From: Calditrichota bacterium
GTDB lineage: Bacteria; Calditrichota; Calditrichia; RBG-13-44-9; J075
Assembly (NCBI GenBank): GCA_024275555.1
Contig: JAJRYW010000262.1
Coordinates: 1 to 5,465, forward strand
DNA length: 5,465 nucleotides
Direction: 5' to 3'
Positions 1-5,465 of this stretch are shown here, piece after piece (within the stretch, counting starts at the first letter, position 1; every line of letters begins with the position of its first letter). The position numbers and the translations under genes were made by a program. A model generated the notes under the pieces. That model made no database searches. It was not told the DNA's origin and saw only the letters and a list, made by a program, of their open reading frames with translations.

Positions 1-1
1 A

Positions 2-457
2 TCTGACGGCAGTACCCGTCCATTTTCAGAAGCATTATCAGATGTGCAGATCATTGTTAACGGAACCCTTCAGGATACAGACCATCCCAAAATGTTTGTC
101 TCTGCACAGAACGCAAATAAGTTGATGAAGGGCACTCTAATTATTGATATAAGCTGTGATGAAGGAATGGGTTTTTGGTGTGCCAAACCGACATCCTTTG
201 AACATCCGATGTTTGAAGCAGCAGGTAAATATTATTATGCAGTAGATCACAGCCCCAGTTACTATTGGAATTCGGCCACATGGGAAATCTCAGAAGCGTT
301 ACTGCCATTTTTGCCCAAAGTTCTTGGGGGACCCGATATGTGGGCAAAGAATAAAACAATTTCAAAAGCGATAGAAATTCTAAACGGCGTAATTCAAAAT
401 CCCAAAATACTTTCATTTCAAAACCGCGAGGAAGAATATCCGCACAGGTATCGTTAA
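2..457 (+). CDS. Alanine dehydrogenase / N5-(carboxyethyl)ornithine synthase-like protein, C-terminal part (5' end outside window)
   Basis: The reading frame is open from base 2, so the gene starts left of the window; the GTG at 44 is an internal valine, not a start. About 151 residues are visible, ending at a TAA directly followed in frame by TGA. The visible part resembles the end of the AlaDH/PNT C-terminal (Rossmann) domain. It has a strand-turn ending 'QIIVNGTLQD', then 'GTLIIDISCDEGMGF', a 'PTSFEHPMF' segment, 'YYYAVDHSPSYYWNSATWEIS', 'LLPFLPKVLGG', and a tail 'AIEILNGVIQNPKILSFQNR..YPH'. I recall this DxSCDEGMGF...AVDHSPSYLW pattern from proteins annotated as N5-(carboxyethyl)ornithine synthase, which reductively condense pyruvate with ornithine using NADPH; close relatives are alanine dehydrogenases. 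The family is well supported but the substrate is not, because the catalytic N-terminal half is missing. It is probably cytoplasmic. It is convergent with the minus-strand outer-membrane genes and shows no link to them. Confidence 0.72.
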   Translation, partial: SDGSTRPFSEALSDVQIIVNGTLQDTDHPKMFVSAQNANKLMKGTLIIDISCDEGMGFWCAKPTSFEHPMFEAAGKYYYAVDHSPSYYWNSATWEISEALLPFLPKVLGGPDMWAKNKTISKAIEILNGVIQNPKILSFQNREEEYPHRYR

Positions 458-723
458 TGAAAATATTCGGTTTTAAATAAAGGCGTACATAACAAATCGC
501 TGTTGCCGAAAAAGGGGATTACAGAATCCTTCCGGTTGGGTATATTCAAACTAATGATCTTGATTATTCCCACGGAGAAACCGATTTGCCAAAAATAGTG
601 AAATCTGTTGGCGGGAAATGGAATTATTCTTTCAAGTTATGGGAATTGCCGCTCCGGGAGGTGCTGAGTTCAGGTGTGGAAAAGCGAATTTCGGAAGTGA
701 AGAGGGCTGAGCAAAAACCTTGA
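457..723 (+). pseudogene. Decayed small gene with a GGKWN...KLWELP motif
   Basis: An ATG at 457 overlaps the stop of the preceding gene (TAATGA) and opens a frame reading MKIFGFK, then TAA at 478-480, four codons later a second TAA at 490-492, and then 76 uninterrupted codons up to TGA at 721-723. Those 76 codons look like real protein: 'KGDYRILPVGYI', a 'LDYSHGETDLPKIVKSV' helix-like stretch, 'GGKWNYSFKLWELPLREVL' and 'GVEKRI'. I recall the GGKWNxxxKLWxLPYxxxxxLGLExRI signature from small, uncharacterised bacterial proteins of roughly 70-90 residues, and know no function for it. There is no ATG in frame after the second stop; only TTG (586) or GTG (598) could start it, and both would remove the front of the conserved-looking part. 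I therefore read it as a broken remnant. The alternative is an intact short protein with an unrecognised start, or that 460-492 is ordinary spacer. Confidence 0.5.
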
Positions 724-1064
724 AAATTCCTCAAAATTTTTCTTGCATATAGGAAATGGAAAATATGAAATCTAATGGAATAGTAATGTGTTCGCCATCA
801 ATAAGGGGAAAAAGGAATTGGGCTATAGTGGTGTGGTAGATTCTAAGTTTTTTGCTCTTTTAAGGCTCATTAATTGTGTTACACAAAATCTTCTAAAGAA
901 TGTAAATATTACTTTAGAGCATGAACATAGTTTGTATTATGGAATCATTCTTTTTCACATATCAAAATTATTCTCTCTATCAAAAGTGTCACTGTTCTGC
1001 TTCATCTGTAATCGGACACTGGGAATTACTAGAGTCAAGTGAACTACCATTATCTCCCTTCCCC
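724..1064. other. AT-rich intergenic region between convergent genes
   Basis: This 341-base stretch lies between the end of the broken plus-strand gene and the end of the minus-strand Omp85 gene. It is clearly richer in A+T than its surroundings (16 G/C in the 60 bases 841-900). Open frames are short and their translations show no recognisable motif or credible ribosome binding site. Near its right end is an imperfect inverted repeat (985-990 with 1015-1020). No strong GC-rich hairpin followed by a T-run is visible for either converging gene, and no tRNA or other RNA gene was recognised. Confidence 0.6.
985..1020. repeat. Short inverted repeat AGTGTC/GACACT
   Basis: AGTGTC at 985-990 is exactly complementary to GACACT at 1015-1020, around a 24-base spacer. 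CACTG also occurs as a direct repeat (990-994 and 1017-1021). The outline TGTCAC...GGACA resembles the end of an insertion sequence, but no transposase gene or opposite end is in the window, so this could equally be chance in a short AT-rich spacer or a weak bidirectional hairpin between converging genes. Confidence 0.25.
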
Positions 1065-2918
1065 CTAAAACTCATTAATAATCCGAAAGTGCAGTTTCCC
1101 CTCCCGGAAGGGCGCGCCTTTTTCCATCCCAAAATCTACCTGAACCACGCCCAGGGGTCCGGGAAATTGCAGGCCCAGGCCGTAGCTGGTCAGCCATTTG
1201 TCAATGGAATCCGGGAATTCCCGGCTGAACCAGGCGTTGTCGGTAAAGAAAAAGAAGCGCGCTTGCGGGCCTAACAAAAAGCGGTATTCACTGTTCATCC
1301 AGGCCACGCGGCGGCCGAAGAACTGGGCTTCCCGGAAGCCGCGCACCGAGGTGGCCCCGCCAAACCAGACCTGGTCCGGCGAGCGAAGGATTTCCCCCTT
1401 GTTCTCAATAAACTCCAGGTGTACCTGGTTGGCAATCAACTGGCGTTTGAAGGTGGGGACAAATACGCCCAGGTCGGCGCGCATCCGCTGCAGGGTTACT
1501 TTTTTCTTCAGCGAATCTTCCGCGATCAGGTAAGCCGGCCCAATGTTCTTCTGGGTGCTGAGGCTGAAGGCGATTTTCAGGAAGGCCCCTTTACGGGGAT
1601 TGAGAATCTGGTCGCGCACATCCCAGCGGATGCCGGTTTCGGTGGTAAAACTCTCCGTGCGGGGCAGGCGCAGCCGGCGCGACGCCAGCGTATCCGGGGC
1701 AACGTTGCGGGTAGAAAAATCCACGAAGGCGCTCAGGTTCTCATTTAGCGGCAGCTCAAAACTTAAATTGTATTTCCAATCGATGAAGGTGGTGTCGCGC
1801 ACCAGGCGGCTCATCCCTACCAGGGTGTGGAAGGGCAACCCGCCTGTAAAGGGCTCTTTGTAGGAGAGCAGAAATTCGTCGGAGAATTGGTCCTGTTTTT
1901 GCCAAAAGATGTGCAGCTTACGCCCCCCGCCAAACAGGTTGCGCACCCCAATGTTAATCAGCCCGGTGAAATATCCGCTGGCCTCGGGATCATTGGCCGG
2001 CGGGGGGATATAGCCGATGATGCCGTCCAGCGAGGTAGAGGGCGCTTCCTCAAAAGGCACATCCAGAAAGTAGCGCCCCTCTTTATCTTTGCTCAGCAGC
2101 GGCGCATCCGCGCGTTTAACAAATTCCTGCCGACCGAGAATCTTGACATATTTTCGAATCCGCTCCTGGCGATACAACTGGCCCGGGGAGAATCTGAGCA
2201 GACGCTGCAAATAACCGCTCAGATGTTCTTTTCCGGCCGGAAAACGCAAGTAATCAATCGACACCGAGTCGCCCGGCTCGATGCGCACATCCAGGCGCAG
2301 CGGCCAGACCGTCTTTTCGCTTTCCTCAAAATACACCCCCTCGGTGTAGATTTTGGCCAGCGGACGACCATGGTTTTCGTAATAATCAATCACCGAACGT
2401 AGCAGCGCCTTGGATAAATCCTCGGTGTAGGTTTGGGGGAGGTAATCCCGGAAACGTTCCTCCAGGGCCTTCCGGTCGGCTTCTTGGAGCGAATCGAAAT
2501 TAACAATGCGGATTTCCGCTAATTGCGCCTGGCTGCCGGGATGGATTTCGTAGTATAATCGCACCGTGCGTTCCAGGCTGTCCGCTTCCAATGCGGAACT
2601 GTCGATCCGGGCGAAGTAGTAGCCTTTGCTTGCCAGGCCGCTCAGGATACTTTTCCCGATTTCTTTCCGGAGGGCCGGTTCATAGGGCCGTTGCTGATAT
2701 TGCCTGCGAATTGCCTTTTGGGAAAAATCAACTTTTGAGGAGAGCTGCAGATCGATTTTTTGCACGAAAAATATTTTGCGGGCATTTCGCAGTGAATCCC
2801 CCTGTACCGGTTGAGCCATTGCAGGTTGTAAAAGACATAAGGCAGCCAGCAGGGCAGGGAGGAGCCTGCCGATTTTTTTTCCGGTATTATGTCGACCGAT
2901 TTGGTGCATATTGTTCAT
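1065..2918 (-). CDS. Omp85-family (TamA/BamA-like) outer-membrane assembly or translocation protein
   Basis: A complete 617-residue protein. Residues 1-35 form a signal peptide: basic stretch (9-18), hydrophobic core 'LLPALLAALCLL' and likely cleavage after AMA (33-35). Three POTRA-type modules follow at roughly 50-127, 132-216 and 217-292, each a beta-alpha-alpha-beta-beta pattern (for example 'IRIVNFDS...YYENHGRPLAKI'). The barrel begins near 297 and shows family landmarks: 'RNLFGGGRKL' (326-335), 'WDVRDQILNPRKGAFLKI' (432-449), and 'FGGATSVRGF' (519-528), whose VRGF is the hallmark loop-6 motif, followed by 'WMNSEYRF'. It ends in Phe, as expected for an outer-membrane barrel. Length and three POTRAs fit TamA-like proteins better than the usual five-POTRA BamA. 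Members insert or export beta-barrel or surface proteins from the periplasm. The ATG at 2918 is the first after an in-frame TGA at 2939-2937; only GGGACGGA, touching the ATG, could be a weak binding site. Its own substrate is unknown; the upstream barrel gene is one candidate. Confidence 0.9.
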   Translation of the reverse strand: MNNMHQIGRHNTGKKIGRLLPALLAALCLLQPAMAQPVQGDSLRNARKIFFVQKIDLQLSSKVDFSQKAIRRQYQQRPYEPALRKEIGKSILSGLASKGYYFARIDSSALEADSLERTVRLYYEIHPGSQAQLAEIRIVNFDSLQEADRKALEERFRDYLPQTYTEDLSKALLRSVIDYYENHGRPLAKIYTEGVYFEESEKTVWPLRLDVRIEPGDSVSIDYLRFPAGKEHLSGYLQRLLRFSPGQLYRQERIRKYVKILGRQEFVKRADAPLLSKDKEGRYFLDVPFEEAPSTSLDGIIGYIPPPANDPEASGYFTGLINIGVRNLFGGGRKLHIFWQKQDQFSDEFLLSYKEPFTGGLPFHTLVGMSRLVRDTTFIDWKYNLSFELPLNENLSAFVDFSTRNVAPDTLASRRLRLPRTESFTTETGIRWDVRDQILNPRKGAFLKIAFSLSTQKNIGPAYLIAEDSLKKKVTLQRMRADLGVFVPTFKRQLIANQVHLEFIENKGEILRSPDQVWFGGATSVRGFREAQFFGRRVAWMNSEYRFLLGPQARFFFFTDNAWFSREFPDSIDKWLTSYGLGLQFPGPLGVVQVDFGMEKGAPFREGKLHFRIINEF

Positions 2919-3077
2919 TCCGTCCCGGGATACACTTCATATGACCATAAATTGAACGATATTTGATGCAGAATGCCGCTGATAAAACTGATTCTCGCTG
3001 AGGTTGTTTTCGCACACTCGCTCAAACGATCATCTGAAAGTCTCCCCGGCTCCTTATTTATTGATCTTGGAAAAATC

Positions 3078-3116
3078 ATCTGTGTTTTTCATCTATATTC
3101 AGCGTTTATCCGCGTC
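3078..3116. repeat. Degenerate short tandem repeat of ATCYGYGT-type units
   Basis: Within the 261-bp gap between the two outer-membrane genes the plus strand reads ATCTGTGTTTTTC, ATCTATATTC, AGCGTTT, ATCCGCGTC, that is, related units of about 8-13 bases starting at 3078, 3091, about 3099 and 3108. I recall similar chains of ATCTGCGTTTATCCGCGT units as dispersed intergenic elements in many environmental bacterial genomes, including FCB groups. Their function is not known to me. The copy here is diverged, so the call is moderate. Confidence 0.45.
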
Positions 3117-3129
3117 AAATTTTCTTAGC

Positions 3130-3168
3130 CCGGAAGCGCGTGGTCAAAATAAATTTAGACGCTCCCGG
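3130..3168 (-). terminator. Weak hairpin just after the stop of the large barrel gene
   Basis: On the minus strand, 12 bases after the TAA, CCGGGAGCG (3168-3160) can pair with CGCTTCCGG (3138-3130): nine pairs including one G-U, with a 21-base AT-rich loop. The following bases (GGCTAAGAAAATTTGACG) lack a run of T, so it is not a classic intrinsic terminator. It may slow transcription or protect the transcript end, or be incidental. Confidence 0.25.
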
Positions 3169-3179
3169 AGTATCTCTCG

Positions 3180-5465
3180 TTAAAAAAACGCCCGTACTTC
3201 CGCTTTGCCCAGGTGGATGGTGCGGGCGGCGTCGGCGTCTTTACGCCCGTTGTAATTGGCGTTGATGGTGATATTGTTGCTGATAAAATATTCAAAACGG
3301 ATATTCCACAACCAGGAATCGCCCACCTTTTTGCCTTTGCCCATCTCAAAAGGGATCACCCGGTTATTGGGATTTTCCGCTTCTTTGACATTGATGTAGC
3401 TCATGTTGGCGGTCGCCCGGGCTTTGCCCCGGATCGAGTAGGCGATCTGCGGTTTGACCTCCCAGAAATTCACCCGCAGCAAGCTTTGCGTGTTGCGATC
3501 CCTTTCCAATCCCCGGGCGACATCCACTTCAAATTTCCAAAACAAGGAAGGCCGGTAATTCAGTTTGCCGTTGATTACCTGGCTTAAAATGTTGGCGTTG
3601 CGGCTGGGCGAGGCGGTCACCCAGCGCTTGCTGAAACTGTTCTTATACTCGCCAATCAGGTTTAATTTCCGGTTGAACACCCGCCGCCGGGCCTGGATGA
3701 TTCGCTCCCAGGTAATTCGGGATTCATTATTGTCCGGATCCAGAAACTGGTTGGATAAATTATCCCGGTAACGGCTGCGCAGCAAGACCCCCCAGGTGGG
3801 GTTGCGCTCATTGTAATACAAATCCTGGTTGAGGACGTAAACGCCGCGCAAAGAGGAGCGCACATTATGAAATTTACTGAGATTGAGCAGGTAGATATCC
3901 TCGATGTTTTTCTCGCGGCTCTGCTCCTCCAATTTAATATAGCTGAAGACTGACAGGCGTTTGGCGATTCCTTTCCACCCTTTCACCTTTTTGGTGGAGG
4001 TGCGGGGCCGATACTGAATTTGCAGGGCGGTCTCCAGGTTGGTAACGCTCTCGAAATTGCCGCTCTGGAGCAGGAGCAGCACAAAGTTTCCCAGCGGATC
4101 GGGCACATACTCGTTCAGGGTGGAATCGAAACGGAAATTGCCCCGGTTTTCGCCCACTTCAATGTATACTTTTTCACGCAGGGCCTGCAATTCGCTGGCG
4201 ACCTTATAATCCCACCGGGCCGTAAAAGTGCTGGCTTTATTGCGGTACTGCAATTCAAAATTGGCCAGGTTGCTCTGGCGGTCCTGCCAGGTGGTATCCT
4301 GAAACTGGGCGTCGGGGAGGTACTTGGCCATACTGTCGTTGGGAAGCTGCTCAAAAAAATCGCTGAAATTTTTTTCCCGGAAGACGAACGAGAAGCGTCC
4401 CTTGATAAGCGATTCCGGCAGGAATTTCCCCTGGGCCTGGTAAGTGCGGGTGACGGCTTGATCGAGACGCTGGTTGCGGATATCGGGGTTGTAAAGAAAA
4501 TCCCGGCGCTGTTCCAGGCTGACGCCCCAGTCCAGGCCGAAAAAACGAGCTACGTTGAGCTTAAAGAGATGATTCTCGAATAAAAAGCCGGTAAGTTTGC
4601 CGCTGGAAATGTTGTCGACGCTGCGGTCTTCCCGGCGGAAGCTGTACGCGGGGGTAAACCGCCGGATGCGTTTGGAAACCAGAACCGATTGCCGCAGCCA
4701 ATCGCTCTCCGATGATACGTTTTTGCTGGCCACGTTCTCCAGCCGGGTGGCAATGTCCGGCAGCAGGGTGCGCTCCAGCTTTACCTCGCTGCTGAAGCGG
4801 TTCGAGATCACGCCGTTCCCCTTATCGATGCCTGCCAGGCTTCCCGTAAAAGTTAGGTAGCGGCGGGGCTGGTAGAGCAGGTTTCCTTCATAGCTTTCTT
4901 CCCGGAGGTTCAAATTTGCCTGGTTCAAATTCCACTGGTAGGCGTACTCCGGCTGTAAGGGGCGATCCAGGGGAGCGTAGGTGTCCTGCACTTTTTTCCA
5001 GCGCCCTTTCAATTGCACTTTGCCGATCTTTTTGCCCAGCACTTTCAAGCTGGTGTCCTGGAAGGCGCCGCCCAATTGGTACGCCGCACCGTCGTTGTCG
5101 CCGTCGTCCTTTCCGGAAAAGATGTTCTGGTCAAATTGGCTGGCGGCAAGCTCGGCCCGGAGGTTCAGCCGGCGGGTTAATTGAATCCCCAGGCCCAGGT
5201 TGGCAAAGCGCTTGTCGCCCGCCAGGGGCGCCAGCTTAACCGGCAGATAGCTGCCCCGGCCTTTTCCGACATACTCGAACACCCCAAAACGGGCCCGCCG
5301 GTAATCGCCGTTGCCGGCCCCCACATTGCTGAAGCGGATGGTAAACGCCCCGCTGTCCCGGCCAACGTAGACAAAAAAGGTGTCGAGCTGCCCCTGGAAA
5401 AAATCGATCACCTTATTATAGACGCCCTTACCCGGCCCCACCGAATCCACGCTGCTGATGACCGC
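3180..5465 (-). CDS. Large outer-membrane beta-barrel-like surface protein of unknown function (5' end outside window)
   Basis: The frame is open to the right edge; the GTG at 5450 is preceded in frame by A-V-I-S-S, so it is internal and the true start lies beyond the window. About 761 residues are visible (numbering from that GTG valine as 1). Residues 1-80 carry four copies of a VG-x-G-x-G-x-Y/F motif (SVGPGKGVY 3-11, YVGRDSGAF 28-36, NVGAGNGDY 42-50, YVGKGRGSY 60-68). A fifth, EVGENRGNF, is at 430-438 or so, followed by 'EYVPDPLGNF'. Most of the rest is long alternating strands with aromatic and charged residues and short Asn/Asp-rich turns, for example 'RYLTFTGSLAGI', 'LNVARFFGLDWGVSLEQRRD', 'NLANFELQYRNKASTFTARWDY' and 'FWKFEVDVARGLERDR'. 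The end 'NANYNGRKD...TIHLGKAEVRAFF' finishes in Phe-Phe, like a BAM recognition strand. I do not recognise a named family. The likely location is the outer membrane or cell surface. It lies 261 bp upstream of the Omp85 gene on the same strand. Confidence 0.75.
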   Translation of the reverse strand, partial: AVISSVDSVGPGKGVYNKVIDFFQGQLDTFFVYVGRDSGAFTIRFSNVGAGNGDYRRARFGVFEYVGKGRGSYLPVKLAPLAGDKRFANLGLGIQLTRRLNLRAELAASQFDQNIFSGKDDGDNDGAAYQLGGAFQDTSLKVLGKKIGKVQLKGRWKKVQDTYAPLDRPLQPEYAYQWNLNQANLNLREESYEGNLLYQPRRYLTFTGSLAGIDKGNGVISNRFSSEVKLERTLLPDIATRLENVASKNVSSESDWLRQSVLVSKRIRRFTPAYSFRREDRSVDNISSGKLTGFLFENHLFKLNVARFFGLDWGVSLEQRRDFLYNPDIRNQRLDQAVTRTYQAQGKFLPESLIKGRFSFVFREKNFSDFFEQLPNDSMAKYLPDAQFQDTTWQDRQSNLANFELQYRNKASTFTARWDYKVASELQALREKVYIEVGENRGNFRFDSTLNEYVPDPLGNFVLLLLQSGNFESVTNLETALQIQYRPRTSTKKVKGWKGIAKRLSVFSYIKLEEQSREKNIEDIYLLNLSKFHNVRSSLRGVYVLNQDLYYNERNPTWGVLLRSRYRDNLSNQFLDPDNNESRITWERIIQARRRVFNRKLNLIGEYKNSFSKRWVTASPSRNANILSQVINGKLNYRPSLFWKFEVDVARGLERDRNTQSLLRVNFWEVKPQIAYSIRGKARATANMSYINVKEAENPNNRVIPFEMGKGKKVGDSWLWNIRFEYFISNNITINANYNGRKDADAARTIHLGKAEVRAFF

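Noticed and set aside
722..742. AT-only hairpin GAAAATT...AATTTTTC after the broken small gene
   Set aside because: Imperfect and without G-C pairs; too unstable to call a terminator.
743..776. Possible promoter TTGCAT with downstream TATGAA or TCTAAT
   Set aside because: Spacings of 15 and 22 bases do not fit, and no supported gene follows on the plus strand.
788..1042. Plus-strand 84-codon open frame starting with GTG
   Set aside because: AT-rich translation with no recognisable motif and no convincing ribosome binding site; best read as chance in an AT-rich spacer.
1827..2402. Plus-strand 191-codon open frame antisense to the Omp85 gene
   Set aside because: It lies fully inside a gene with clear POTRA and barrel motifs on the other strand; its own translation shows no family features.
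2820..2880. Possible lipobox around Cys28 of the Omp85 protein
   Set aside because: The residue before Cys is Leu (LAALC), not Gly/Ala/Ser, and a good signal peptidase I site AMA follows; not a lipoprotein.
2889..2940. Minus-strand 17-codon frame starting at the ATG at 2940, overlapping the Omp85 start
   Set aside because: Very short, no coding features, out of frame with the Omp85 gene; no evidence for a leader peptide.
4020..4583. Plus-strand 187-codon open frame antisense to the large barrel gene
   Set aside because: Shadow frame from GC-biased codons of the minus-strand gene; no independent support.

Overview
The window appears to come from a Gram-negative bacterium: it carries an Omp85-family outer-membrane assembly protein with a clear signal peptide, and a second large protein that reads as an outer-membrane beta-barrel ending in Phe. 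The style of the second protein (repeated VG-x-G-x-G-x-Y/F motifs and a conserved-looking C-terminal end) together with a degenerate 'ATCYGYGT'-type intergenic repeat reminds me of the FCB superphylum, for example Calditrichota, KSB1-like or Ignavibacteriota lineages. That placement is inference from recalled sequence style, not from a marker gene.

Layout. Bases 2-457 (+) are the 3' end of an alanine dehydrogenase / N5-(carboxyethyl)ornithine synthase-like NAD(P)-dependent enzyme, cut by the left edge. Touching its stop is a decayed small coding region (457-723, +) that keeps a G-G-K-W-N...K-L-W motif but has two in-frame stops and no usable start ahead of the conserved part. Bases 724-1064 are AT-rich and hold no gene I can support. 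They separate this plus-strand block from a more GC-rich minus-strand block. That block contains, in order of transcription, a large outer-membrane barrel-like protein (5465-3180, cut by the right edge) and a complete 617-residue TamA/BamA-like protein (2918-1065) with three predicted POTRA domains and a 16-strand-type barrel. Between them lie 261 bp (2919-3179) holding a weak hairpin and a short degenerate tandem repeat.

How the genes relate. The two minus-strand genes both encode outer-membrane proteins, are co-directional and adjacent, so the Omp85 protein could help insert or export its neighbour. The 261-bp gap means a shared transcript is not certain. The enzyme at the left end converges on this pair and has no evident functional link to it. 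Apart from the three protein-coding genes, the broken small gene and the repeat, I see no RNA gene, CRISPR array or complete mobile element.
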